From: Sinonovacula constricta
Taxonomy: Eukaryota; Mollusca; Bivalvia; Cardiida; Solecurtidae
Assembly (NCBI GenBank): GCA_007844125.1
Contig: CM017555.1
Coordinates: 28,889,325 to 28,953,324, forward strand
Direction of reading: 5' to 3'
DNA length: 64,000 nucleotides
In this document: piece after piece, positions 10,728 through 23,434 of the stretch
How the letters are laid out: the number at the start of each line of letters is the position of its first letter
How positions within the stretch are numbered: the first letter of the stretch is position 1
Notes under the pieces: generated by a model
What the model was told of the DNA's origin: nothing
What the model saw: only the letters and a program-made list of their open reading frames with translations
Databases searched by the model: none
Program-made: the position numbers and the translations under genes

Positions 10728-10938
10728 TTCGGCACCCAAACTTTTTCTGTAGAATGTCGCGTACATAGCTTCTATATCGGGCGCTTTGTGTCTACCGAAG
10801 GTCTCTGCACTATAGTTGAGTGTGAATCCTACAAATGAATTAGATACTTTTTTTGTGAAATCGGTAGTTCATGTTGGTCATCAAAGGTAAATAGAACGGG
10901 ATATTTAGTTCTAGTTCTCTTTTGTGTAAATTTTCCGC

Positions 10939-11029
10939 TTCCTCCTCCTCCTCCTTAGCAGCAGCAGCAGGATCATTATCAGCAGAAGCGGCATCAACAG
11001 CACCACAACATCAACAACAACAACTACAC
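10939..11029 (+). repeat. TCC/CAG/CAACA trinucleotide-rich segment, copy 2
   Basis: CTCCTCCTCC followed by four CAG units and ACAACATCAACAACAA. The homologous segment in copy 3 (18,455-18,565) has an expanded CAG run. Confidence 0.8.
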
Positions 11030-11448
11030 ATATTGAAGCTGTAAGCACAAATCGTTTACACACATACATATGTTTGTCGGCAATATCAGCAAACTAATCA
11101 AACATGTCATATAAACGCCTTTTTTAAATGAAAATACACCGTCTGGGAAGTCTCGAGGCAATAATATATAATTGGGCGTCGTGGATGTATTGGATTGTTA
11201 TTAAACAATGGAGAACGGTAAAACTTCATTAATGCAATTTGATACTACACATCAAATGTTATTAAATGTAGTTAAATTTCTACTGTATTCAGAGAAATGC
11301 GATCAATAAAATGTCAGTATAAACTTACCACGACAACGATATACATGAAAATATACAAACCTCCACAACAAATAAATCTCTAATGGCCTTTAATTCAGTG
11401 TTGCTAATACCTAATCCCGTCATCTGCAATGTGTCTACAGGCTTATAA

Positions 11449-11640
11449 GCACCCAGGTCGGTCCATATTGCCGACTGACCTTTCCAAGGTGGTAACTGTC
11501 GGGTTTGCTCTTTTCGTTAAATGACTCATCACAAATTTGTTCTTACTTTTCGCTTGGCTTGCATGTGAAATACCTTTTGTTCTGTGCCTTTTCGGAGTTT
11601 GGTATATGTTGCAATGCTCATAGGACTTTGTCATATATTC
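11449..11640 (+). mobile_element. SINE-like family A, 5'-truncated (copy 2)
   Basis: Starts inside the central domain (GCACCCAGGTCGGTCC) and runs to the family A 3' end (CATATATTCTTATTATAG). The same truncated copy is at 19,004-19,198, so it predates the split of copies 2 and 3. Confidence 0.8.
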
Positions 11641-11944
11641 TTATTATAGTTATAGCGGCTTGCTAACAAACGCTGGAAGCGAATATTTTTGTCGTTTTAT
11701 ATTTTAATACACAAAGCCAGTAAAACAGTAAAAAATGGGATATAATAAAATTGACTAAAATATTTTTGTCTACGATCAACGTGCAGTCCATTCAACGGCA
11801 TTCTTAACTTTCAGCAAAAGAGAATACTTATACATACGAACTCTATATCCGAACATTATCAACCATCAAATGCCACAACGACAAGTAAAATACATGTAAT
11901 GTGTATTTCCAGACCATCTGCTGAAACTGGAGCTTATCCCCTTT

Positions 11945-12060
11945 ACCAATGAGGGGTGGGGACGGGGTGGCGAGTGGGCGGGAAGGGGGTGGCGAGTGGG
12001 CGGGAAGGGGTGGCGATTGGGTGGGATGGGGTGGCGAGTGGGCGGTGAGAGGGTCGAGTG
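11945..12060 (+). repeat. G-rich 21-bp minisatellite, copy 2
   Basis: About four units of a 21-22 bp motif close to GGGGTGGCGAGTGGGCGGGAA. It is strikingly G-rich in an AT-rich region, with repeated GGG/GGGG runs compatible with a G-quadruplex. Homologous arrays are at 19,505-19,605 and 28,452-28,553. Confidence 0.9.
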
Positions 12061-12474
12061 TTTAACACTCAATCAGTTCGAACGTTGGAAGACCATCCTG
12101 CTTTGTATGTTTATAACATATAATTTATAAGGCGGTGACGGAGTTACAAAAAGGAAATTTGCCAAAGCTAATTGAAAGTCGAAATAGTTGTACTTTTTAA
12201 GTTTACTTTGTCGGCGTTTGACACAAATGGTCATAAGATGATTCCTCTGGCCGTTATGCATACACATTGCTCTTAGTATGTCCTTGCAGACACATACTTT
12301 TGCCTGAAACAAATAACTGTAAATAGGACATAAAATTGCATGGACCAAAATGCTTTTACATTTTAAAGTGGAAGTGCTTTTGTCTTAGGCATACATTTTG
12401 ATATACATCGTTTTTAAAGACCATTTCTTACACATTACACATATAATTACATCGTCTCCTTGGCACTTATTCAT

Positions 12475-12475
12475 G

Positions 12476-12507
<32 letters not shown>

Positions 12508-12510
12508 TAT
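12475..12510 (+). repeat. (TA)n(CA)n microsatellite, copy 2
   Basis: About 13 TA units followed by ACACACA. The orthologous site is short in copy 3 (20,003-20,030) and replaced by a long (GT)n in copy 4. Confidence 0.9.
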
Positions 12511-15352
12511 ATGATTACCGTCTCCAGATAACTGAAATCCTGTTGGTGGAACGATAAACCTAAAAAACATATATGATTATCGCTGTATCTGTTGCTATAT
12601 AATATTTACATCTGGCTGTAAAAAACTCGTCTTTAGAAAGCTGATATTTTACCACGGAAAAAAAATAAACACACATACTTATCAATATTCCAATAAAAAT
12701 TATTTATCAGCACACCTACAAAGTTAAGAAATCCAACCCAATTCTGTCTCAATTTTCTCAGTATGCGTTCACGTCACGTTGTGTACAGCCTAGCAAAATA
12801 TCAGGTTTCCATCTTTCAAATCTCACCATTAACTTACCTTTTCGTGGGGAAAACTTGATCTTACGCTCGCGCACTGGTTAAAACTGGCAACATCGTAATT
12901 ACCGCATCAAAATTACAGAATACATGTTTCATTTATACATCCATTTGATATAATTAAATTGTGATGTTTTTGTTCACAATTTCTTAACCTCATTAACACC
13001 CCACTACCTGAAGGGATTGGGCTAGGAGGATGTGTCAGGTGTACGCATTGCTGATGATAATTCGAAACCTTCCGAGCCAATTAATGGTCCGTGTTTACAA
13101 GTGACAATAAGGAGTGATGTGTAATTAAAGGAGTTGGGGCCGCGAAGAATATAAAAACATTTATATTAATACAATATTATATTCATTAATTACATGCTAG
13201 TACGACCTCTTTACTTAGTGCATAATTTTCCATTTATCACCTCAGGCAGATTGAAGAAAGTTGAACGTGATATTAGATTTGATGATTGTTTTAATACAAA
13301 TTAAAATTGTGGTCAACTATTTGAATAAGTATGTTAACATATTGAAGCTACTACAATGATTAGACACACAGCTCGGAAACGACAAAACGAACACCATCAA
13401 CCCCAGCCACCAACATTTAAACCTTAACAATATTTTGTTATTTCTGGCATCTGGCATATACTTTTAACCAAATGAGTTACAAGGATTTATAATTAATTAC
13501 TTTAAGTAAAATGTCTCTTGTTCTTCTGTGATAGGCTGCACAGGACACAATGGCGTCACAATTTTGAATACGAATTAATTAATCACTAACTTCCATTTTG
13601 AGCGTTTATTATAATAATACACAAGACACTACTTAGCAAGACCGATACATTTCATAGCACCAATGTCGCAAAAGCAAAATAGATAGTTTAAACGGGATGG
13701 AGCTCTTTCATGCTAGTCTATAATGGTAATATTGAAATGTTAGACATCCTCTAATGAGGCCGAGTAATGACGCTTACTTAATCAAGAAAAGTGATTTTGA
13801 ATCTGTTCAGAGAAGCGAATACAAAGGGTCGCAAAATTTTATCATAATTAATTATTGATTTCAGTTCATTCAGTTCCTTACATATATGTACATGTTGTTG
13901 TTACACAGTGTCTTAAATTATGTACATCTGTATCTTAATGAAAACTATTTTTTTTTCCATATAAACCTTTTATACATACCTTAAGCAGCTATCGATAGTT
14001 GACTGAAATACTGGCCTCATTGATTTTTTTTATTATACGAGGGATGTTCAATATATAATGAGACTGTCCTCACATATTTTTATTCTAAATAGAAATATAT
14101 CAACATTTGGTATCATTATTAATATGACTTATCCTTGATCAGAATACCGATATTGGTAGAAAAATATATTGCGACATAGAACTTATGATCATTCCAAAAA
14201 ACATAGTGACGCGTTATCGCCCCCGTTCATGATGAATTATAAAGACGTACATTATAATATAAAGTAAAGTAAGAACCTATTGTTTGTAATTTCATAAAAA
14301 TCCGCCAATAATTTGTACATTATATCAATGACGTCTTCTGAAAAAATGACATCATTTGGTCGTAGTCTAGTTCTAAGATCAAATCAGAATCACGCGACTC
14401 TATTATTTCACTTATGTCTTATTACAACTAAACACGAAATATGGCGTTCACATCGATTTTCCGGTCTTTTTTGCTACATGCATTTATTTCTAAACATGTT
14501 TTACTTAATCCATTTCCATGGAAACCTATTAATGATGACTCGAATTAATGCAGTTGAGACATCAGTTGTGATTTGCTTCCATCAGATAAATGCAGTCTTT
14601 TAATTCTATGTCTTTAATTGTTGTCATGAAATTGGAAGGAACTAGAATTTTGAAAATCTTAATAATCGTTTCTGTTTTATATAGAGCACTTTTAAAATTC
14701 GTTTGGTTAATGATGCATGGACGACTGTATATCAAGTCGAAGCTTTGTAAAGGGATTCTGGCCACTTCTAACTATTAACGTTAATCAGGTTTTATTCCCA
14801 TTGTTGGAAGTTTCGTACGACGGTTTATAAAGTTTTAACAAAATGTTTACAACATTTTTTGGACAATGTGAAGTACGAATGGCGCAGCCAACTGTTTGAG
14901 TATTAGTTGTTATTCCTTCTCTTGTTCAATTAAATGTCAACAGTGGTGGGTCTTTGGATTCTTTCATGTGCGTCATAGTTGATTATCAGATACTTTAATT
15001 GTTCCTTATTGTTTAAAATATAAATTGGACAGCCTTTGATGCCTTGCATCGATGTGTTTCATAATTTGATCTTAATGTAAACATTGTGGTGGAATATTTA
15101 TTATACCTGTATTGACAGAATCGCATTATTATGCCTCTATTGATAAAAATCACATATTTTTAAATGAGATCTAAGAAAACAACATATGTTGATAGGACTG
15201 TCAAGTAAAATGCTTAAAATCGGCCGCCGTGCATAATTGTAGAGTTCGCTTCTATTCGTTCCATGCTAACACGTTCAAAATGTCAACTCTGAAATTCCTG
15301 TTGTATTTGAAGAAATTGCATGTTTGTCTCTAATGACGTTACTACTCATTTA
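12511..15352. other. Array copy 2 body, no supported gene
   Basis: Conserved with copy 3 (20,030-22,818) and copy 4 (29,030-31,855). Open frames of 60-110 codons recur in the three copies, for example 14,313-14,603. They are kept by recent duplication, lack known motifs and are not supported as coding. Confidence 0.5.
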
Positions 15353-15444
15353 ATGGGTGTCATCATTAGCTTAGCAGAACACACCATCAGGATGCTTGAG
15401 GCTGAAGTTCAGGAATCTGTCGTTATGTACCATGCCTGTAAAAG
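15353..15444 (+). CDS. Candidate exon 1 of the array gene, copy 2 (orphan)
   Basis: 92-nt open exon starting at an ATG (MGVIISLAEHTIRM...YHACK) and ending AAAAG|GTGGGT, a plausible donor leaving phase 2. The three copies (2, 3 and 4) are the same length with no indel. The differences are mostly first- or second-codon-position changes. Copy 2 lacks the terminal exon, so this exon is orphaned. Product unknown. Confidence 0.3.
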
Positions 15445-15918
15445 GTGGGTTTAATTTTGACTGTTTAAAACAAAACATGTCTATTTTGTTTCTGTTGTTT
15501 TCTGTCTTTTTTTAAAATATGAAAGCGTTAAAGTCATTGAATCTTATGATTTGTTTTCTGTTTATTCTAAATCTTTACCAAACTTTCATAATACTACTCA
15601 AATGAAAAAGACAAAAGCGCATAATACACAGTGTATGTAATACATGACAGATCGGATATCAAATATATGATGCATGCAACAGAATGCTTGTTCAATATTA
15701 ACAATGAATGTTGATTGCAGCAACACTTATTGTCATCTCAATACGTGTGTGTGTATGTGTTTATCTAAGCTGCAACCGGCGCCAATTAGTGCAGCACCAT
15801 ATTGTCCGTGTTAAAAACGAATGTCATGTTATACATGTACGAGGATACAAAGCACACATAGATGTGCATGTCATCGTGTTGACTGAGTGTCCTTAAGTTC
15901 TTGTTAACCGTGATAATG

Positions 15919-15981
15919 ACTGTGGTCTCGTTGTTCAGACGTTTGGATTTGGGATCAAAGAGCCCCGGTCTCGATCCGACA
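15919..15981 (+). repeat. tRNA-like SINE head relic, array copy 2
   Basis: GTGGTCTCGTTGTTCAGACG resembles a pol III A-box region of tRNA-derived SINEs (GTGGTCTAGNGGTT-AGACG). GCCCCGGTCTCGATCCGAC about 40 bp later resembles the B box. The cloverleaf is not complete, so this is read as an old tRNA-derived SINE head, not a tRNA gene. It is shared by all four array copies. Confidence 0.45.
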
Positions 15982-16088
15982 CCAAGCACATGATGTCAGT
16001 CAGACTTACTTACTGATAAGGGGAACTTTTGCGGTGTCCTTTGTCGTTTGAGAGTTAGTGGTTTCGAATGCAAAACGCGTTTTGGACT

Positions 16089-18238
16089 ATGCCCACGTTT
16101 TGATCCACACTTGTTTGTGAACATTAAAGACACATTTTAAACTTTGGCAGACGAGAAAATATTTGCTGATGCCACCTTATTAAAAAAAGATACATATATG
16201 ATAATGATACTACCATACGCATGCCAGCTTGAATGCTATTTGTACATTTATTCATCGGTGTTAAGGTGGTCCGATACAGCTCAAGCATGCAAACAATCTT
16301 AAAAGTTTGGATAATGTAATCTCAGTTTCTGGGCAACTTCCCTGTCACATCTAAAACAAAAAACTTTAAAAATCTTGTCAAACACTTTCATATGACAAGG
16401 TCTTTTGATGGCCTTTTTATGGATAAATGGTCAATATGTACCTAGTTGTTTGTCTGATAAGACTATAGTTAATCAACATTGTCCGGCTACTTTTGTTAAG
16501 CTTTTTATTGCATAATTAGAACTAGTTTAGAACAAGCTTCGACGAAACGCGGCACATAAGAATATCTTATTATCATTACAAACTGTTTCTTAACTTGTCA
16601 AACCTTACTAATTAGCTGTCTCCTCCTTAAATCCAATCGCCATCAGCTGTTACTCTGGAACGATCAATATCCACAATATACGGCAATTACACCACTTTGC
16701 ATTGTCATCAATATTCTTAAGCACTGTTTACCTAAGGTTCACATAGCCGGCACATCATCGTATCAACAACCCGCTCGTATGTCTCGAACAATTTAATTAC
16801 GTGCAACCAGAGACAATGCATACAGACCTGAAAGGCAATGGGTTACCTGTTTAATGATTCTTCTCAAGTTTAGACAAACACCTTATTCGATGGCATGTTT
16901 AGGTTAATTCATTTAAGAAATGACATACGGCAAAGCTTTGACATTTAAAGTTAGCATAGTTATCTCTAGGACTAAACGTACGGTGGCAGGATAATTTACA
17001 ACCGCGACAGTTTTCACATTGGTTTCACCCGAAGGCAGCACTGTATACACTGTAATAACACTGCAATTCAAACGCCGTCGGCCGAATAATCAATTATCCA
17101 TAAATTACAAATAAGTGAATGAACCTATTATTAAAAGCTATTCGTTTTAACCCACCGCCTAAAACTGTTGCGCTGTCTATAAATACGGATCATTACTTTG
17201 TCTGTGCTTATGTTCTTTAAACAATAACAAAACAAATTGCTCAAGTGAAATTACCATGACCTTATATAGCAGTCTATCTTATATCGCTATGTTTTGCTTA
17301 TATGCATGCTGGACATTTGTAACATGAGACATTGCACGTAGTAAAGTCGTTAATAATTTTAAGGAAGTACTTTTTCAATTTAAGAACGAAATCTGCACAG
17401 GTAGTCCATTAAAAGGGACGTTTATCAAAAGCTTAAGGCTTCTTTGCTTGTCTTCATCTCACACACGTCAGTGATCGTTTAAAACAAGTCAGCTTTAAAA
17501 AATCAGAAAACGGTTATACATTAGCCACCTTAATAATAGCTCACAAGCAAGTACCACATCCGTCGTGTTAAGTATACACGGCATTTAACTGGGAGAAACA
17601 TGAAAAGGAGGTTTACAAAAGAAGTTTACGGATACATGTTTACGAGCAAAACATAGCTGTAAATGCAGATACTTGCTAAAGATGTATTTTTACGGTGTAA
17701 ATTACCAAAAGTGTTGTACTCGGCACTGTTAGATTGCTGTAGTTTTCAACACACCGTCCTCAATAAAATGTTATAAATAAGCGGCTAGCAACAGTAAATA
17801 ACCACGTACACCGGTAAATTTAGCTTGTGTTATGATAGTTTAGCAGTTATTGTGTCCAGGGTTACGATATTGCATCATAGCAAAGGAAAACTCTTAAACA
17901 AATTCAAACACATAAAAAACAACACTTAAAAAATAAAAAAACAACAACAAAACAACAACAAACCACAAACAAAAAAAACAAACACAAACAACAACAAAAC
18001 AAGCATAAAACAAAAAACAAAAACAAAACCCAAATCAAATAAACAAATAAACAAACCAAACTCAACACACGAACAAAGATCAAACATAAAAAAGAATGAC
18101 AAAAAGAAAACAGAACACATAAATTTCATGTAAAATGTTTTCTTTAATCTGTGTGTGCTTGTTTTGGCCTGCAGTATTGATTTAGTTAATCTAAGTTTTA
18201 TTGGTAAATTTATTATTATGTTTAAAGACTCACGAGTC
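16089..18238 (+). repeat. 2.15 kb block nearly identical to 5,641-7,782
   Basis: Counterpart of the copy 1 block. The similarity starts sharply at GCCCACGTTTTGATCCACAC and ends at CACGAGTCCGG, where copy 2 is cut. It includes the A/C-only tract at 17,890-18,126. No supported gene. Confidence 0.85.
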
Positions 18239-18454
18239 CGGATTCGGCACCCAAACTTTTTCTGTAGAATATCGCGTGCATAGCTTCTATATCGGGCGCT
18301 TTGTGTCTACCGAAGGTCTCTGCACTATAGTTGAGTGTGGATCCTATTAATGAATTAGATACTTTTTTTGTGAAATCGGTAGTTCATGTTGGTTATCAAA
18401 AGTAAAAAGAACGGGATATTTAGTTCTAGTCCTCTTTTGTCAAAATTCTCCGCT

Positions 18455-18467
18455 TCCTCCTCCTCCT

Positions 18468-18511
<44 letters not shown>
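18455..18511 (+). repeat. (TCC)n-(CAG)14 microsatellite, copy 3
   Basis: TCCTCCTCCTCC followed by about 14.7 CAG units (18,468-18,511). The homologous site in copy 2 has only about four CAG. A plus-strand frame reads it as poly-Ser/poly-Ala and the minus strand as poly-Glu/poly-Ala. No evidence supports either being translated. Confidence 0.93.
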
Positions 18512-18512
<1 letters not shown>

Positions 18513-19003
18513 GATCATCATCAGCAGAAGCGGCATCAACAGCACCAACTTCAACAACAACTACACACATTGAACTTTTAAGAACAAATCATATACACAC
18601 ATACATATGTTTGTCGGCAATATCTGCAAACTAATCAAACATGCCATATTAACGCCTTTTTAAATGAAAATACACCGTCTGGGAAGTCACGAGGCAATAC
18701 TTTATAATTGAGCGTCGTGGATGTATTGGATTGCTATTAAACAATGGAGAATAGTAAAACTTAATTAATGCAATTTGATACTACACATCAAATGTAATTA
18801 AGTGTAGTTAAATTTCTGCTGTATTCAGAGAAATGCGATCAATAAAACGTCAGTATAAACTTACCACGACAACAATATACATGAAAATATACAAACCTTC
18901 ACAACAAATAAATCTCTAATGGCCTTCAATTCAGTGTTGCTGGTACTTAATCCCGTCATCTGCAGTATGTCTACAGGCAATGACAGCGAGTAATTCTTAT
19001 AAG

Positions 19004-19198
19004 CACCCCAGTCGGTCCATATTGCCGACTGACCTTTCCAAGGTAGTAACTGTCGGGTTTGCTCTTTTCGTTAAATGACTCATCACTAATGTGTTCTTAC
19101 TTTTCGCATGGCTTGCATGTGAAATACCTTTTGTTCTGTGCCTTTTCGGAGTTTGGTATATGATGCAATGCTCATAGGACTTTGTCATATATTCTTAT
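19004..19198 (+). mobile_element. SINE-like family A, 5'-truncated (copy 3)
   Basis: Same truncated insertion as 11,449-11,640. Has the CAGTCGG...CCGACTG hairpin and the complete 3' module. Confidence 0.8.
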
Positions 19199-19504
19199 TA
19201 TAGTTATAGCGGCTTGCTAACAAACGCTGGCAGCGAACATTTTTGTCGTTTCATATTTTAATACACAAAGCCAGTAAAACAGTAAAAAATGGGATATAAT
19301 AAAATTGACTAAAATATTTTTGTCTACGATCAACGTGCAGTCCATTCAACGGCATTCTTAACTTTCAGCAAAAGAGAATACTTATACATACGAACTCTAT
19401 ATCCGAACATTATCAACCATCAAATGCCACAACGACAAGTAAAATACATGTAATGTGTATTTCCAGACCATCTGCTGAAACTGGAGCTTATCCCCTTTAC
19501 CAAT

Positions 19505-19605
19505 GAGGGGTGGGGACGGGGTGGCGAGTGGGCGGGAAGGGGTGGCGAGTGGGCGGGAAGGGGTGGCGAGTGGGTGGGATGGGGTGGTGAGTGGGCGGTT
19601 AGAGG
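19505..19605 (+). repeat. G-rich 21-bp minisatellite, copy 3
   Basis: Homologue of 11,945-12,060 with fewer units of the GGGGTGGCGAGTGGGCGGGAA type. Confidence 0.88.
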
Positions 19606-20002
19606 GTCGAGTGTTTAACACTCAGTCAGATCGAACGTTGGAAGACGTATGTTTATAAGGCGGTGACGGAGTTACGAAAAGGAAATTTGCCAAAGCTAAT
19701 TGAAAGTCGAAATAGTTGTACTTTTTAAGTTTACTTTGTCGGCGTTTGACACAAATGGTCATAAGATGATTCCTCTGGCCGTTATGCATACACATTGCTC
19801 TTAGTATGTCCTTGCAGACACATACTTTTTGCCTGAAACAAATAACTGTAAATAGGACATAAAATTGCATGGACCAAAATGCTTTTACATTTTAAAGTGG
19901 AAGTGCTTTTGTCTTAGGCATACATTTTGATATACATCGTTTTTAAAGACCACTTCTTACACATTACACATATAATTACATCGTCTCCTTGGCACTTATT
20001 CA

Positions 20003-20030
20003 TGTATATATATATACACACACATATATG
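20003..20030 (+). repeat. Short (TA)n(CA)n, copy 3
   Basis: About 6 TA units plus ACACACAC; the contracted homologue of 12,475-12,510. Confidence 0.85.
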
Positions 20031-22818
20031 ATTACCGTCTCCAGATAACTGAAATCCTGTTGGTGGAACGATAAACCTAAAAAACATATATGATTATCGC
20101 TGTATCTGTTGCTATATAATATTTACATCTGGTGAAAAAAAACTCGTCTACAAATGTTAAAAAATCCAACCCAATTTTGTCTCAATTTTCTCAGTATGCG
20201 TTCACGTCACGTTGTGTACAGCCAGCGAAATATCAGGTTACCAGCTTTCAAATCTCACCATTAACTTACATTTTCGTGGGAAAAACTTGATCTTACGCTC
20301 GCGCACTGGTTAAAACTGCCAACATCGTAATTACCGCATCAAAATTGCAGAATACATGTTTCATTTATACATCCATTTGATATAATTAAATTGTGATGTT
20401 TTTGTTCACAATTTCTTAACCTTAATAACACCCCACTACCTGAAGGGATTGGACTAGGAAGATGTGTCAGGTGTACGCATTGCTGATGATAATTTGAAAC
20501 CTTCTGAGCCAATTAATGGTCCGTGTTTACAAGTGACAATAAGGAGTGATGTGTAATTAAAGGAGTTGGGGCCGCGAAGAATACAAAAAAACCTTTATAT
20601 TAATACAAGAATATATTCATTAATTACATGCGAGTACAAACTCTTTTCTTAGTGCATAATTCTCCATTTATTACCCCAGGCAGATTGAAGAAAGTTGAAC
20701 GCGATATTAGATTGGATAATTGTTTTAAAACAAATTAAAATTGTGGTCTAATATTTGAATAAGTATGTTAACATATTGAAGCTACTGCAAGGATTAGACA
20801 CACTGCTTGAAAACGACACAAATAACGACCATCAACCCCAGCCACCAACATTTAAACCTTAACTATATTTTGTTATTTCTGGCACCTGACATATACTTTC
20901 AAGCAAATGCGTTACAAGGATTTATAATTAATTACTTTAAGTAAAATGTCTCTTGTTCTTCTATGATAGGCTGCACAGGACACAATGACGTCTCAATGTT
21001 GAATACGAATTAATTAATCACTAACTTCCATTTTGATCGTTTATTATACTAATACACAAGACACTACTTAGCAAGACCAACACATTTCATAGCACCAATG
21101 TCGCAAAAAACAAAATAGATCGTTTAAAACGGGATGGAGGTCTTACATGCAGTCTATAATGATAATATTGAAATGTTAGACATCCTCTGATGAAGCCGAG
21201 TAATGACGCTTACTTAATCAAGAAAAGTGATTTTGAATCTGCTCAGAGAAGCGAATACAAAGGGTCGCAAATTTTTACCATAATTAATTATTGATTTCAG
21301 TTCATTCAGTTTCTTACATATATGTACATGTTGTTGTTACACAGAGTCTTAAATTATGTACATCTGTATCTGAATGAAAACATTTTTTCCATATAAACCT
21401 TTTATACATACCTTAAGCAGCCATCAATAGTTGACTGAAATACTGGCCTCAGTGATTTTTTTATTATACGAGAGGTGTTCAATATATAATGAGACTGTCC
21501 TCAGATATTTTTATTCTAAATTAAAATATATCAACATTTGGTATCATTATTAAATATAACTTATCCTTGATCAGAATACCGGCATTGGTAGAAAAATAAA
21601 ATGCGAAATAGAAATTATGATCATTCCAAAAACCATAGTGACGCGTTATCGCCCCCGTCTATGCTGCATTATAAAGACGTACATTATAATACAAAGTAAA
21701 GTAAGAACTTATTGCTTGTAATTACATAAAAATCCGCCAATAATTTGTACATTATATCAATGACGTCATCTGAAAAATGACATCATTTGGTCGTAGTCTA
21801 GTTCTAAGATCAAATCAGAATCACGCGGCTCTATTATTTCACTTATATCTGATTACAACTAAACACGAAATATGGCGCTCACATCGATTTTCCGGTCTTT
21901 TTTGCTACATGCATTTATTTCTAAACATGTTTTACTTAATCCATTTCCATGGAAACCTATTAATGATGACTCGAATTAATGCAGTTGAGACATCAGTTGT
22001 GATTTGCTTCCATCAGATAAATGCAGTCTTTAAATTCAATGTCTTTAATTGTTGTCATGAAATTGGAAGAAAGTAGAATTTTGAAAATCTTAATAATCGT
22101 TTCTGTTTTATATAGAGCACTTTCAAAATTCGTTTTGGTTATTGCAATGATGCACGGATCACTGTTTATCAAGTCGGAGCTTTGTAAAAGGGATTCTGGC
22201 CACTTCTAACTATTAATGTTAATCAGGTTTTATTCCGATTGTTGGAAGTTTCGTACGACGGTTTAAAAAAGTTTTAACGAAATGTTTACAAGATATTTGG
22301 ACAATGTAAAATACGAATGGCGCAGCATACGTCGTTTTTTTCCATACCGACTGTTTGAACCAACTGTATTAGTTGTTCCTCTTACTCTTGTTCAATTAAA
22401 TGTCAACAGTGGTGGGTCTTTCGATTCTTTCATTTGTGTCATAATTGATTATCAGATACTTTAATTGTTCCTTATTGTTTAAAATATAAATTGGACGGCC
22501 TTTGATGCCTTGCATCGATGTGTTTCATAATTTAATCTTGATGTAAACATTGGGGTGGAATATTTATTATACTTGTATTGACAGAATCGCATTATCTTGC
22601 CTCTATTTATAAAAATCACATATTTCTAAATGAGATCTAAGAAAACAACATATGTTGATAGGACTGTCAAGTAACATGCCTAAAATCGGCCGTCGTGCAT
22701 AATCGTAGAGTTCGCTTCTATTCGTTCCATGCTAACACTTTCAAAATGTCAACTCTGAAATTCCGGTTGTATTTGAAGAAATTGAATATCTGTCTTTAAT
22801 GACGTTACTACTCATTTA

Positions 22819-22910
22819 ATGGGTGTCATCATTAGCTTAGACGAAGACAACATCAGGATGTTTGAGGCTGAAGTTCAGGAATCTGTCGTTATGTACAATG
22901 CTTGTAAAAG
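22819..22910 (+). CDS. Candidate exon 1 of the array gene, copy 3
   Basis: 92-nt frame from ATG (MGVIISLDEDNIRM...YNACK) to donor AAAAG|GTGGTT. Its partner terminal exon in this unit (25,597-25,833) carries a 1-nt deletion, so this gene copy is probably dead. Confidence 0.3.
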
Positions 22911-23370
22911 GTGGTTTTACTTTTGACTGTTTTAAACATGTCTATGTTGTTTCTGTTGTTTTCTGTCTTTTTTAAAATATGAAAGCGTTAAAATCATTGA
23001 ATCTTATGATTTATTTGCTGTTAATTCTTAATCTTTACCAAACTTTTATAAGTACTACTCAAAATGAAAAAGACAAAAGCGCATAATACACAGTTCATGT
23101 AACACATGACAGATCGGATATTAAATATATGATGGCTGCAGCAGAATGCTTGTTCAATATTAACAATGAATGCTGATTGCAGCAACACTTATTGTCATCT
23201 CAATACAGCTGTGTTTATCTAAGCTGCAACCGGCGCCAATTAGTGCAGCAACATATTGTCAGAATTAAAAACAAATGTCATGTTATATATGTACAAGAAA
23301 ACAAAGCACACATAGATGTGCATGTCATCGTGTTGACTGAGTGACCTTAAGTTCTTTTCAACCGTGATAA

Positions 23371-23434
23371 TGACTGTGGTCTTGTCGTTCAGACGTTTGG
23401 ATTTGAAATCAAAGAGCCCCGGTCTCGGTCCGAC
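23371..23434 (+). repeat. tRNA-like SINE head relic, array copy 3
   Basis: GTGGTCTTGTCGTTCAGACG with GCCCCGGTCTCGGTCCGAC downstream. Homologue of 15,919-15,981. Confidence 0.4.

Larger units (their letters stand above)
10728..18238 (+). repeat. Tandem array copy 2 (3'-truncated)
   Basis: Starts GATTCGGCACCCAAAC, the same sequence that restarts at 18,239. Positions 10,728-15,990 are closely similar to 18,239-23,450 of copy 3. From 16,089 on it is instead nearly identical to copy 1. The unit stops at CACGAGTCCGG, where copy 1 continues for another 2.9 kb, so it lacks everything equivalent to 7,785-10,727, including the terminal exon. Confidence 0.85.

Noticed and set aside
14313..14603. 96-codon frame repeated at 21,777-22,076 and 30,781-31,113
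   Set aside because: Kept in all three units because the units are recent duplicates. No start context, splice partner or domain, and the frame boundaries shift among copies.
18355..18634. Poly-Ala/poly-Ser and poly-Glu frames on opposite strands
   Set aside because: Produced by the CAG and TCC microsatellites. Copy 2 lacks the expansion and does not keep the frame.
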